DNA from: Staphylococcus massiliensis CCUG 55927
GTDB taxonomy: Bacteria > Bacillota > Bacilli > Staphylococcales > Staphylococcaceae
DNA: 64,000 nucleotides
NCBI RefSeq assembly: GCF_000298075.1
Contig: NZ_JH815595.1
Span: 38,211 to 102,210 of the forward strand
Direction: 5' to 3'
Every line of letters starts with the position of its first letter. The stretch's first letter is position 1. The position numbers and the translations under genes are program-made. This document shows, one piece after another, positions 55,558 through 63,987 of this stretch. The notes under the pieces were generated by a model. That model had not been told where the DNA came from and did not search any database. It was given only the letters and a program-made list of their open reading frames with translations.

Positions 55558-56268
55558 GTGAATTTAGAAAATATAAAAGCCGTCATATTTGATTTAGAAG
55601 GAACCCTTTTAGATCGTAAAAAATCACGAGAGAAGTTTATTGAAGAACAATATGAACGATTTCATGACTATCTCGTTCACGTTCAAGCTAAAGACTTTAA
55701 AAACTACTTCATTGAGTTAGATGACGATGAAGACCATGATAAACCCGAATTATATAAAGAAATGTTACGACGTTTTAATGTAGACCGATTAACTTGGAAA
55801 GACTTATTTAACGATTTTGAAATGCACTTTTACCGTTACGTCTTCCCGTACTATGATACAGCATATACGCTCGACAAACTGAGAAAGCATCATTATTTCA
55901 CAGGTGTCATTGCTAATGGTAAACGTCAGATTAAACATTATCGTTTATATGCTTTAGGTATTGAAGACTATATCAATTATTTATCAACCTCAGAAGTTGT
56001 AGGTTACCGTAAACCACATCCGAAAATTTTTGAGGACATTCTTGATAAATTAGATGTAGCACCTGATGAAGTGATGTATGTAGGTGATGACCCACTAAAT
56101 GATGTTGCACCAGCACGCGCAATGGGAATGGTAAGTGTGTGGTTTGATGACGAAGAGTCAGAAATAGAACCGTTACCAGAAGAAATGGATTTTAGAATTA
56201 CAACGCTTGAAGAATTACTCGATATACTATCAATTAAAAGAGAAGGTGATCGAAATGGATCTTTATAG
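55558..56268 (+). CDS. HAD-family hydrolase with a Glu in the catalytic DxD position
   Basis: A 236-residue HAD protein. Motif I reads FDLEGTL, with nucleophile Asp12 and Glu14 where phosphatases usually have the acid Asp. Motif IV (VMYVGDDPLNDV) is intact. The four-helix cap is of the YjjG/haloacid dehalogenase kind. A GTG start follows AAAGAGG. Its end overlaps the next gene by 14 bases. Substrate unknown; altered catalysis is possible. Confidence 0.8.
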   Translation: MNLENIKAVIFDLEGTLLDRKKSREKFIEEQYERFHDYLVHVQAKDFKNYFIELDDDEDHDKPELYKEMLRRFNVDRLTWKDLFNDFEMHFYRYVFPYYDTAYTLDKLRKHHYFTGVIANGKRQIKHYRLYALGIEDYINYLSTSEVVGYRKPHPKIFEDILDKLDVAPDEVMYVGDDPLNDVAPARAMGMVSVWFDDEESEIEPLPEEMDFRITTLEELLDILSIKREGDRNGSL

Positions 56269-57040
56269 AACACAAGATAATACAGCTCTAAAAATTAAAT
56301 CTATGGGCGAAGGTAAACCAATCGTATTCATTCATTCAATTTTTTCAAATTCAACAGTATTTGATGAGTTAGCGTATCGATTATCATATCGTTATCAAGT
56401 GATTCAAATTGATTTAAGAGGTCATGGCTTTTCAGATAAACCAATGAAAATCGATTTCCATGACTACGCAGATGATATTATTCAAATCATGGATAGTCTT
56501 TATATTAATCAAACTACAATCATTGCGCATGAATTGGGTAGTTTTATGGCTGTAGAGCTAGCGACGAAATATCCAGATCGTATTAAGGATTTAGTACTTA
56601 TTAATCCGACTGATACGCATGATATCCTGCCACAAGAGCGCTTATTTAGAAAATATGCTGAGAAAATACGTACTTGGGATACAACGGAACAAACAAAGTT
56701 CTTAGAAAAACATTTATACTATGCGAGACGCAAAGTAAGAAAGTTCATGAAATCAGTTAGCGATTCTGCAACGCTTTTAACAGATTATGAAAGACAAGCT
56801 GTTGAGCATTCATTCTTAAATCATCATAATTCAGAGTATTATGCTAAAGTACAGGCCCCAACGTTAATCATTTCTGGTAAATACAATGAACGTATTTCAA
56901 GTGTGGACTCACAAAAAGTTAAAGATTTAATGCCAAATGCGTCGATGGAGATCTTCAATAAATCAGGTGTATTTCCATTTGTTGAGGAGAAAGATCGCTT
57001 CTTTAAAATTGTTCGTAAATTCATTCAAAACAATTCGTAA
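56255..57040 (+). CDS. Alpha/beta-hydrolase fold protein, probable pseudoenzyme
   Basis: A 261-residue alpha/beta hydrolase with the usual HGxG-like FIHSIFSNS and DLRGHGFSDKP segments. The nucleophile elbow reads AHELGS, so Glu93 replaces the catalytic Ser or Asp. The terminal GH of the catalytic His reads SGVFPFVEE, with Val in place of His. It is a paralog of the gene at 58906, where both positions are intact. Coupled to the HAD gene by overlap. ATG 56255 follows AGAAGGTG. Confidence 0.8.
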   Translation: MDLYRTQDNTALKIKSMGEGKPIVFIHSIFSNSTVFDELAYRLSYRYQVIQIDLRGHGFSDKPMKIDFHDYADDIIQIMDSLYINQTTIIAHELGSFMAVELATKYPDRIKDLVLINPTDTHDILPQERLFRKYAEKIRTWDTTEQTKFLEKHLYYARRKVRKFMKSVSDSATLLTDYERQAVEHSFLNHHNSEYYAKVQAPTLIISGKYNERISSVDSQKVKDLMPNASMEIFNKSGVFPFVEEKDRFFKIVRKFIQNNS

Positions 57041-57147
57041 CTTTTAGATTTGTAATTTATATGTAATATTTCTGTTATTTCAGTAATATTTATTGTATAA
57101 TGAAACTATAGAAAGATTACAGATAATTTCGTTAGGAGAGAGTACTT

Positions 57148-57651
57148 ATGAAAAAGCTAATTGGCGCAGTTATGGTAACTGGATTAATGATGACAGGTAT
57201 GAACTATGGTACTGCTGAAGCAAGTTCAAATGACTTAAGTACAATCGAACAGTTAGATAAAGGCACTCAAACACTAGAAGACGTTAAATTAGGTGAACCT
57301 ATTCAAAACGTAATTAAACAATATGGCACACCTGTTTATTCATATCAACCAAACGGTAAGAAACATTTCTATGAATTTAACACTAAAGAAGGCTTATTAA
57401 TCGTGACAGCTGACGGTGTTAAGAATAAAGGTAACGTACAAGCAATCTCAATGAGCTATAACAATATGGATGGTGCTACGATCGACCAAGTTACAGAGGA
57501 ACTAGGGCCACTTGCTTTTAAACAAGAGTTCTTTAATAACCAAACAGGTAACTTTGGCTACGTTAAAAAAGGTAACATGAACTTACAATTCACAACACCT
57601 TCACCTGATGATAAAGAGTTAAAGTTATACAGAATTGATATTAGTAAGTAA
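57148..57651 (+). CDS. Secreted protein of unknown function
   Basis: A 167-residue protein with a Sec signal peptide cleaved at about residue 25 (AEA-SS), then a soluble domain rich in Asn and Gly with the KQYGTPVYSYQPNGKKHFYEF segment. No sortase or lipobox signal is present, so it is released. I recognise no family. GGAGAG precedes the ATG, and a hairpin terminator follows. Confidence 0.75.
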   Translation: MKKLIGAVMVTGLMMTGMNYGTAEASSNDLSTIEQLDKGTQTLEDVKLGEPIQNVIKQYGTPVYSYQPNGKKHFYEFNTKEGLLIVTADGVKNKGNVQAISMSYNNMDGATIDQVTEELGPLAFKQEFFNNQTGNFGYVKKGNMNLQFTTPSPDDKELKLYRIDISK

Positions 57652-57673
57652 TTCTAATTTGATACGTCATTAC

Positions 57674-57712
57674 CTTAAGAGAGTAGGACACGTAGATGTC
57701 TTACTCTTTTGT
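57674..57712 (+). terminator. Terminator of the secreted-protein gene
   Basis: AAGAGAGTAGGACA pairs with TGTCTTACTCTTTT. Confidence 0.8.
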
Positions 57713-57925
57713 GCTTAAAAGCGTTATTTAGCATACAAGGTTTAAATTTAAGAAGTAACCGATTTAGGTTGACTTAATAGCTAAATCAGGAGGCTATCTC
57801 CTGGCAATCTTAATTTTGAGCAAGGAAGTCTCACTTATTTCTTCGTTCAACTTATGTATTAAATTCGAGTTGAACATCATACATAGGTCGTGCGCCTAAA
57901 TAGTCGTTTGTAAAGGAGGTAGGGT

Positions 57926-58639
57926 ATGCGACCAAATGATAAAGTCCTTTTAGAAAATGTAGAAGATTATTTAAATCATAAAGAATATGCACCAAATCTC
58001 ATAGATGATGTTAAAACTCAACTTAAAAAGGACTTTAAACGTTCCGAACGCCATGATGTTGATTATATTGATTATCGTAAGCAAACCGTTGCTGAAATCA
58101 TTGTGAACATTACGCGTAACCTAAACGTTCTACAGTTTAGTCATATTGCATATCTCATATTTAATTTAATTCTCATCTCGTATGTTTATGATAAGCATCT
58201 CGTGTTGTTCGGCGCGACAAACGGTTTAACATTGATATACATATTCCTGATTTTTCCGTTATCGACAATGGTGTATTATCGTATATTAATTAAAAATTAT
58301 TTATATCGGAATCGCTTAGAAGCCCAAATCGGTACTGCGCTCTCCGTATTAGCAATCGTCATCATCGCTTTAAGTGCTTTTAATATCAATTTAGGTGTCT
58401 TTACCGTTACGCCGTTCTTTCACCAAGCCCTATTTGTACTTGGTTTGATCATGACACTCGTGAGTTTGTATCGCATTCGTTTGGAGTACGCTTGTATCGG
58501 CTTGCTCCTTTGTCAAAAGACACTTGATATATTTATTCACAATCAATTCTTAGCACAACTTGCATCTCTAATTATCTGGATTTTACTACTCGTAATTATC
58601 ATTTACTATACAATTCAATTATCTAGAAGGCATCGATAA
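57926..58639 (+). CDS. HAAS-like membrane protein
   Basis: A 237-residue protein with an N-terminal polar helical domain of about 65 residues (ENVEDYLN...KDFKRSERHD), resembling the HAAS signalling domain, followed by six membrane segments. Such proteins often regulate or sit beside membrane stress and transport systems. AAAGGAGG precedes the ATG. Function is unknown. Confidence 0.65.
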   Translation: MRPNDKVLLENVEDYLNHKEYAPNLIDDVKTQLKKDFKRSERHDVDYIDYRKQTVAEIIVNITRNLNVLQFSHIAYLIFNLILISYVYDKHLVLFGATNGLTLIYIFLIFPLSTMVYYRILIKNYLYRNRLEAQIGTALSVLAIVIIALSAFNINLGVFTVTPFFHQALFVLGLIMTLVSLYRIRLEYACIGLLLCQKTLDIFIHNQFLAQLASLIIWILLLVIIIYYTIQLSRRHR

Positions 58640-58654
58640 GCCTTAAAAGACGTT

Positions 58655-58718
58655 AGCAATCACTCTAAAAAGGGTAAAACAAAATACCCCTAAGACTGCA
58701 TTGCTAACTTTTTTATTA
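58655..58718 (+). terminator. Terminator after the HAAS-like gene
   Basis: GTTAGCAAT pairs with ATTGCTAAC around an inner GGTA/TACC stem, followed by T6. Confidence 0.75.
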
Positions 58719-58905
58719 TCTTGAAATTAATTTGGCTTCATATCAATTCGACTTTTATAATATATGCACATCACTTATGACACTTTTTATTATTTCCTTA
58801 TTTTAACATTTTATATATTATAAAAATTATACGTGATTAAAAAATTAATTTTCGAGCTTAAGGCCGACATTCCAAGGGTAAATTTGGAATGTAAAAGGAG
58901 GTGCC

Positions 58906-59688
58906 ATGATGAATAAGATGACTACGAGTGATCAACACTCAATTGCTTTTGAATCAACTGGCAAAGGTATACCTCTAATCATGATACATGATCTAGGTGG
59001 TAATATGGCAGCTATGAATGACACGAAACAACAGCTTAGCAAATACTTCCAAGTTATAACGTATGACGTTAGGGGCCATGGAAAATCTTCAAAACCACGT
59101 GATTATGATTTCCAAGATCATGTTCGAGACTTAAAAGAATTAATGGATCAATTAGATATAAAAACAGCTCATATTATTGGTCATGACATGGGTGGATTAA
59201 TTGGTTTAGAATTTGCGAACCAATATAGTAATCAGGTGATTACACTAACATTAATTTCGAGCAAGATTAACGAGCAGGTTGAAAGTTTCTGCAAATTGAT
59301 TAGTCAGCATAGAGAGGAAATCGCAGGATTTAGTAAATTAGAAGCAAAAATAATTCTTTTTCCATATATATATAAGAATTTAGAAAAAACAAAAACTTGG
59401 TACCAAGAACAAAAAATTTATTTTCAACAAAGAGAAGATGATAATGCGATTGCGATGAGAGCATTGCTTAACTACAAGCCTAACTTCGAAGCATTATCTA
59501 CGGTTCCAATTTTTATGATTAATGGTAGGCATGACCCTTATATAGGTGATCATAACTTTGATAATCTCAAAACGTTATTACCTAATGCAAGATGTCAGAC
59601 GTTTGAACTATCAGGACATGCGCCACATATTGAAGAACAAGACAACTTCATAAATGTGTATAAGAATTTCACAAGTATCTTAGCATAG
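58906..59688 (+). CDS. Alpha/beta hydrolase with Asp nucleophile
   Basis: A 260-residue alpha/beta hydrolase. The nucleophile elbow is GHDMGG with Asp94, as in haloacid/fluoroacetate dehalogenases and epoxide hydrolases. The acid lies in NGRHDPY and the base His in SGHAPHIEE. It may hydrolyse epoxides, haloacids or esters; the substrate is unknown. AAAGGAGG precedes tandem ATG codons. The paralog at 56255 has lost these residues. It is convergent with sarA. Confidence 0.85.
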   Translation: MMNKMTTSDQHSIAFESTGKGIPLIMIHDLGGNMAAMNDTKQQLSKYFQVITYDVRGHGKSSKPRDYDFQDHVRDLKELMDQLDIKTAHIIGHDMGGLIGLEFANQYSNQVITLTLISSKINEQVESFCKLISQHREEIAGFSKLEAKIILFPYIYKNLEKTKTWYQEQKIYFQQREDDNAIAMRALLNYKPNFEALSTVPIFMINGRHDPYIGDHNFDNLKTLLPNARCQTFELSGHAPHIEEQDNFINVYKNFTSILA

Positions 59689-59699
59689 AAAAGACGCAA

Positions 59700-59734
59700 A
59701 AAGGGAGATACGACGTCATGTCTTATCTCCCTTA
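59700..59734 (-). terminator. sarA terminator (bidirectional hairpin)
   Basis: AAGGGAGATA pairs with TATCTCCCTT, with the stronger T run on the minus strand. It also lies just after the alpha/beta hydrolase. Confidence 0.85.
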
Positions 59735-59742
59735 TTTATCTA

Positions 59743-60108
59743 TTATTTCATTTCAGTTTCTTTAATGCTTTTATTAATGCGTCCAAGTAACTCATCAATT
59801 TTTTCGCGTTGTTTTTTGTTAACTAAAATTAAAACTGTACGTTCATCTTGCTCGTTACGACGTTTATCGAAATAACCGTCAGCTGAAAGATTTTTAACAG
59901 CTTTAACTACTTGAGGTTGTTTGTAGTTTAAGTGATTAATAATATCTTTTAAGTAATACTCTTCATCATTACGTTCACTAATATGTGTTAATACAGCAAA
60001 TTCCTCAAAACTAATAGAATAATCTTTCTTGATAACGCTTTTTAAGCGATCTGCATACGTTACCATGGCCAATAATTCGAAACAATCATTGATTTTTTTA
60101 ATAGCCAT
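59743..60108 (-). CDS. sarA: Global virulence regulator SarA
   Basis: A 121-residue winged-helix dimeric regulator that binds AT-rich DNA and controls exoproteins, adhesins and biofilm in staphylococci. The N-terminal helix [19 protein letters not shown] and the winged helix region [21 protein letters not shown]...[13 protein letters not shown] closely follow the S. aureus protein (124 residues). GGAGGAG precedes the ATG. Two SigA-type promoters lie upstream, as described separately. Confidence 0.95.
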   Translation of the reverse strand: MAIKKINDCFELLAMVTYADRLKSVIKKDYSISFEEFAVLTHISERNDEEYYLKDIINHLNYKQPQVVKAVKNLSADGYFDKRRNEQDERTVLILVNKKQREKIDELLGRINKSIKETEMK

Positions 60109-60273
60109 TTATGCTCCTCCTTGTTATCCCCATACATTAATATTTCAAAATTTAAAATTTGAATTCGTAACTTTAAAGCAATACGATAACACTTTTATCA
60201 AGTAAAAGCGCCATCAATAATTGGATATGATTTTATTTGAGAGAAATATATTAACATCACAATTATTTTCTTA

Positions 60274-60302
60274 AGTATAACTAAATAATTTTGGAATGTA
60301 AA
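60274..60302 (-). promoter_or_regulatory. sarA proximal promoter (P1-like)
   Basis: On the minus strand TTTACA (60297-60302) and TATACT (60274-60279) are 17 bases apart. The transcript would start about 160 bases before sarA, close to the position of P1 in S. aureus. Confidence 0.7.
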
Positions 60303-60534
60303 CTAAAAAGTGTTATAAAAACAAAATAATGTTAAACAAAATTGTTTATATGAACAAAACCACAATATGGATTTAATTATGTTATAAAACAGGAATTTGT
60401 ATGTACGTTTAATCAATTCCAAAATTTCGTATAACCTTTAAATATAGTGGCTTTATTACACTAAAGCTAAGCTAAATGAATACATATCACGAGGTTAAGC
60501 TTTTATAGGGTGAAGTGCTCCATATAGCGCTTTA

Positions 60535-60563
60535 ATTATAATATGACGTTTTGTTCTTGTCTA
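60535..60563 (-). promoter_or_regulatory. sarA distal SigA promoter
   Basis: On the minus strand TAGACA (60558-60563) and TATAAT (60535-60540) are 17 bases apart. It would give a leader of about 420 bases, the position of P3 in S. aureus, which is SigB-dependent. No SigB motif is seen here. Confidence 0.6.
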
Positions 60564-61201
60564 TACATGATTGTTGATTTTAAAATGATATTAATGAATT
60601 GAAATATTATAGAAAAGTTGTGTAAAATAACACTATTCATAAATAGCAATAAATTAGTACACGATTTAAAAAATAAAAAAACCCCCTAAAAATGAATTAA
60701 AATCGGGGGTTAAAGGATATTTTATAATTAAAATCGTTATGTTTTAATGATGTCTAATCACTATAAAATAGCTAAAATAAGTTCTTTTATTTTACAATTA
60801 AGTTACAATTGTAAAAAAGATATAGTAATTCAAAATTTTAGTATATTTTTCAATTAGTAAATAATGGAAATAACGAAGTTATTTGCTGGGCTAAATTGCA
60901 GATTTAGAATTAGAGAACGCGAATTATATTTATTATTTATAATGAATTTCGCAACTAATTATCTAAAAAGAGTAGTAATGTGCGTAATAGTGTTTGTTTT
61001 AAGTTTATTTGTGTATAAATATTAAAGTTTTGTAAAAATTGATGAAAAGTCAATTAAATCATGATAAGGTAATACATAGTTCAAAATAGATGTATTAAAA
61101 CAACTTTCCACATAGAAATTCTTAAAAATATATAATAGTAATTTTGTTGAGTGTTGAAATGTTTAATGGACGAATATAATTAGATTGAGTGGTGGAATTG
61201 A
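60564..61201. other. AT-rich sarA upstream region
   Basis: No gene is seen in this stretch. It contains a terminator-like hairpin for minus-strand transcription (60671-60711) and an otherwise very AT-rich sequence up to the next gene. I could not place a third sarA promoter with confidence. A weak TATAAT for the plus-strand gene lies at about 61175. Confidence 0.4.
60671..60711 (-). terminator. Terminator-like hairpin upstream of sarA
   Basis: On the minus strand AACCCCC pairs with GGGGGTT (18-base loop), followed by a T-rich run. It lies between the 60.5-kb promoter and any promoter further upstream, so a longer sarA transcript would have to read through it. Confidence 0.6.
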
Positions 61202-61450
61202 TTGACGAATATGAAGATTATACGAGTCCTAGACGATGAGAAATTTTTTATTGGTGCAGGACGTTCATCACGTTTACAACAACTACAATTTGTCGAAGTA
61301 CTAAGTTCAAATCGTTCTAGTAAAAATTTAGGACAGATCATTGAAATTTTTGATCAATATGCAATATGTAAGAGAATTGGAGAAGAGAAGGTTTATTTTG
61401 GGGACACTGTGGTTCCTAGAACCGTTGATTATCAAGCTGTAAATATATAA
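61202..61450 (+). CDS. Small conserved-looking protein, unknown function
   Basis: An 82-residue protein, mostly beta/alpha mixed, with the segment FFIGAGRSSRLQQLQFVEVL near the start. The start is TTG 61202 or ATG 61211, with AGTGGTGGA upstream. It lies beyond the sarA upstream region and ends at two hairpins. I do not recognise a family. Confidence 0.65.
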   Translation: MTNMKIIRVLDDEKFFIGAGRSSRLQQLQFVEVLSSNRSSKNLGQIIEIFDQYAICKRIGEEKVYFGDTVVPRTVDYQAVNI

Positions 61451-61471
61451 AATTCTTGTATAATTGTAGAT

Positions 61472-61510
61472 ATTGAAGGGTTAATGTCGTTAGACGTAAC
61501 TCTTTTTACA
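61472..61510 (+). terminator. Terminator of the small gene
   Basis: AAGGGTTAatgTC and GACgTAACTCTT form a stem followed by TTTTTA. Confidence 0.6.
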
Positions 61511-61551
61511 TATAAATAGATAGAATAAGTAGTAAATGATCGTTAAACATA

Positions 61552-61602
61552 CTTAAGCGCGTATCAAAAGTCACTAAAGACTTTTGATACGCGCTTTTTA
61601 AT
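61552..61602. terminator. Strong bidirectional terminator
   Basis: AAGCGCGTATCAAAAGTC pairs with GACTTTTGATACGCGCTT, one of the longest perfect stems in the window, serving the DUF2922 gene and the plus-strand gene. Confidence 0.9.
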
Positions 61603-61604
61603 AA

Positions 61605-61817
61605 TTAGAATAAAACATGAATGTTTTTGTCTACGATTTGAGCTGAAGAAACTTGTGTAGGTTTACCACTCTTAGGTTCTAAAATGTTCAATTGAATAAA
61701 AGCTTCCATTGCGCTTTTCGCTTGTTCTTTAGTGACAGTAGCGTTAAGTTTTGTTATTTGGAACTTAACAGGTTTTTCTAATTGATTCTTGAAGATGAAT
61801 TCTAAAGTTTGTGACAT
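61605..61817 (-). CDS. DUF2922 protein
   Basis: A 70-residue protein of DUF2922 type (MSQTLEFIFKNQLEKP), translated from ATG 61817 after GGAGGT. It follows a DUF1659 gene with a 13-base gap; the two families occur together across Firmicutes. Function is unknown. Confidence 0.78.
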   Translation of the reverse strand: MSQTLEFIFKNQLEKPVKFQITKLNATVTKEQAKSAMEAFIQLNILEPKSGKPTQVSSAQIVDKNIHVLF

Positions 61818-61830
61818 AGGGTTACCTCCT

Positions 61831-62037
61831 TTATAAAATAGTTTCAGATTTGATGACTTCGACTTGATCATACTTTTCTTGAGTTAGATCTGAAATGATT
61901 GCTACGAATGCTTTAATATCTTCGTTTGTAGCTTTAGTGCTAAGGTTCGCGAAACGACGTTGTGCTTTTGATGTTTTACCATCTTCAGTAACGGTAAATT
62001 GAGTGAGGACTAATGTTAATGATTTGATATTGTTCAT
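61831..62037 (-). CDS. DUF1659 protein
   Basis: A 68-residue protein of DUF1659 type, with the conserved central RRFANLSTKATNEDIKAFV. GGAGG precedes the ATG. It is first of a two-gene unit with DUF2922. Function is unknown. Confidence 0.78.
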   Translation of the reverse strand: MNNIKSLTLVLTQFTVTEDGKTSKAQRRFANLSTKATNEDIKAFVAIISDLTQEKYDQVEVIKSETIL

Positions 62038-62161
62038 GTTTTAACCTCCTTTCACGTTATATATCGTTGAAAGCGTCAAAAAAGTGCAAAGCCATCTATA
62101 TCTTTTTGTTTTGAAGTTTTCATCACATCGATTATGATTAATAAGAATGGTAAAGAAAGGG

Positions 62162-62722
62162 ATGAATGGTTTGAAGCAACTAGAACCTATCCGTAAGCAA
62201 GAAGATATTTTAAAAATGTATGAAGTTCTGAAGCGCATATCAACTAGAGATTACTTGTTCTTTAAATTTGCGATACATACAGGATTAAAGCTTACGCATC
62301 TATTAAACTTAACTGTAGCTGATATATTAGATTCAAATGATGAGGTAGTGCCAGAATGGTACGAATCACATGCATCACATATTCGTATTCAATTACCTCA
62401 AACGTTAAGACATGAACTTAAAGCGTTTGTTGAGGATCATCACATGACAGAAGCGTCATTGCTATTTCAATCCAAACGTACAAAGAAAGGACTTTCGAGA
62501 CAACAGGCATACCGAATCATTTCTAAACCAGCAAAAGAGCTCGGCCTAGAACGTGTAGGCATCACGACTTTGCGTAAAACTTTCGCTTATCATGCTTATA
62601 AATCAGGTATATCTATTGCCATTATCCAAAAATATTTAGGACATCAGACACCTAATGAAACAATTAAGTTTATATGTATTAATCCATTTAAAAAGACCAC
62701 GACAATTGCTTTAAATTTATAA
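62162..62722 (+). CDS. Tyrosine-recombinase-like protein lacking catalytic residues
   Basis: A 186-residue protein with only the catalytic-domain fold of a tyrosine recombinase. Box I reads TGLKLTHLLNL (Lys43 for Arg), the HxxR position reads TTLR, LGH is kept at 159-161, and the Tyr position (9 residues after that His) is Phe170. The N-terminal core-binding domain is absent. GAAAGGG precedes the ATG. It may be a DNA-binding or regulatory derivative. It is in a stable locus next to sarA, with no att-like repeats or tRNA. Confidence 0.8.
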   Translation: MNGLKQLEPIRKQEDILKMYEVLKRISTRDYLFFKFAIHTGLKLTHLLNLTVADILDSNDEVVPEWYESHASHIRIQLPQTLRHELKAFVEDHHMTEASLLFQSKRTKKGLSRQQAYRIISKPAKELGLERVGITTLRKTFAYHAYKSGISIAIIQKYLGHQTPNETIKFICINPFKKTTTIALNL

Positions 62723-62724
62723 TA

Positions 62725-62768
62725 AAAGACCAAAGCACTCGGATACAGAGGCCTTGGTCTTTTTAGAT
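62725..62768 (+). terminator. Terminator of the recombinase-like gene
   Basis: AAAGACCAAaGC pairs with GGCCTTGGTCTTT, followed by TTT. Confidence 0.75.
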
Positions 62769-62848
62769 ATGTTTTGATATGCACTCTAATAGTGAACTTT
62801 AAGCGTTCATGCACTCAGTAGTCTTAAATGCCTTTTAAAAGAGGGGGG

Positions 62849-63334
62849 TTATCGCTTAAGTAACCATGTTTCTAAATGTGTGGTAGAGGAATGCGTTCCG
62901 TCTAAATCAGGTACAGCTTTTAGTTTCATAAAATTTAACTTTTGAAGCATGTTCTGAGCTGAGTAATTATTGTCTTTAATACGAACAACTAAGGTTTGGT
63001 AGCCAATTCGAAAGGCTTCGTGAATTAATAGATTTAAGGCATCATAACCGATACCCATACCTTTGTAGATATGTTCTAAAAATATTTGAAGTTCACTCAG
63101 ATCGGGATTATTGCTATTAACGTAAGGTTCGATACACATATAGCCTACTTGAACGTTATCCAATAGAATCATAAACACAGGCGTTTGTTGATTATGGGAT
63201 AAGAACCATTTTGTTCGATGGTCAATCGAAACTTGTCGTTTAGCGTTCCGAACAATATCGTGCTTAATCGCTTGGTTATAAACTTTAGTCATATAAGGTA
63301 AGTCAGAAATTTGCGCACGTCTAATCGTTATCAT
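62849..63334 (-). CDS. GNAT family N-acetyltransferase
   Basis: A 161-residue acetyltransferase with the acetyl-CoA loop KGMGIGYDALNLL near residue 90 and a final LNFMKLKAVPDLDGTHSS segment of the ribosomal-protein-type group. The substrate is unknown. AAAGGTAAAGG precedes the ATG. It is divergent in spacing from the next gene and convergent with the recombinase-like gene. Confidence 0.8.
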   Translation of the reverse strand: MITIRRAQISDLPYMTKVYNQAIKHDIVRNAKRQVSIDHRTKWFLSHNQQTPVFMILLDNVQVGYMCIEPYVNSNNPDLSELQIFLEHIYKGMGIGYDALNLLIHEAFRIGYQTLVVRIKDNNYSAQNMLQKLNFMKLKAVPDLDGTHSSTTHLETWLLKR

Positions 63335-63420
63335 AAGCCTTTACCTTTCTATGTTTAATACGTTTATATCAAAAAATTATTCGATAAGGCATGATGACAT
63401 ATTTTATTAAAAGTGTCAAA

Positions 63421-63987
63421 TTACCATAAATTTACAAATGTATAATACATTGCAAAACAATTTATTGTCAACCATATAATACTAAAACAAATTGTTGGAA
63501 TGTGCGTAGCTAATTTAAGCTGGTAGCCATCCCAATTTCCATTTGATCTTGAAAAAGTAAAACGAACGATACGAATTGAGGAAAGTATGACTTCCCCCGC
63601 TAGTGTCCCTATTAAATAATGATAGATGATAAACATGACTAATTGAAAATCTTGATAAACATTATATTTAAATGATTGGTAGATCACTATTATTAATAAA
63701 ATAGTAATACTTAAAGGTACAAGTTTTCGGGATGTAATGACTAAATAATATATAAATATACATAAAAAAGAAATTATATAAACTACGCTATAGTCTTTTA
63801 TAGCTAAGAATATGCCGAGTATAAGCATCATAGACGGCATGATATAACCGCCAAGTGTTGTAATGACTTGAGTAAGAACATTAGAGGAGGTCGTGACAGC
63901 ATATCCTTGGCGAGAAGTTAGTCGTCGCTCCTTCGGTCTTACCACGACAACAAGGTCCTTCGGCTTACCAAATGTTATTGAATTCAT
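63421..63987 (-). CDS. Membrane protein near the window edge
   Basis: At least 188 residues with a basic N-terminal stretch (about 1-35, KPKDLVVVVRPKERR) and about five to six membrane segments. The first ATG inside the window (63987) has no visible ribosome site. The frame stays open to the edge, so the N-terminus may extend beyond it. Function is not recognised. Confidence 0.6.
   Translation of the reverse strand: MNSITFGKPKDLVVVVRPKERRLTSRQGYAVTTSSNVLTQVITTLGGYIMPSMMLILGIFLAIKDYSVVYIISFLCIFIYYLVITSRKLVPLSITILLIIVIYQSFKYNVYQDFQLVMFIIYHYLIGTLAGEVILSSIRIVRFTFSRSNGNWDGYQLKLATHIPTICFSIIWLTINCFAMYYTFVNLW

Noticed and set aside
62162..62722. Prophage or integrative element remnant
   Set aside because: No attachment-site repeats, tRNA or phage genes lie near, and the locus order next to sarA is conserved.
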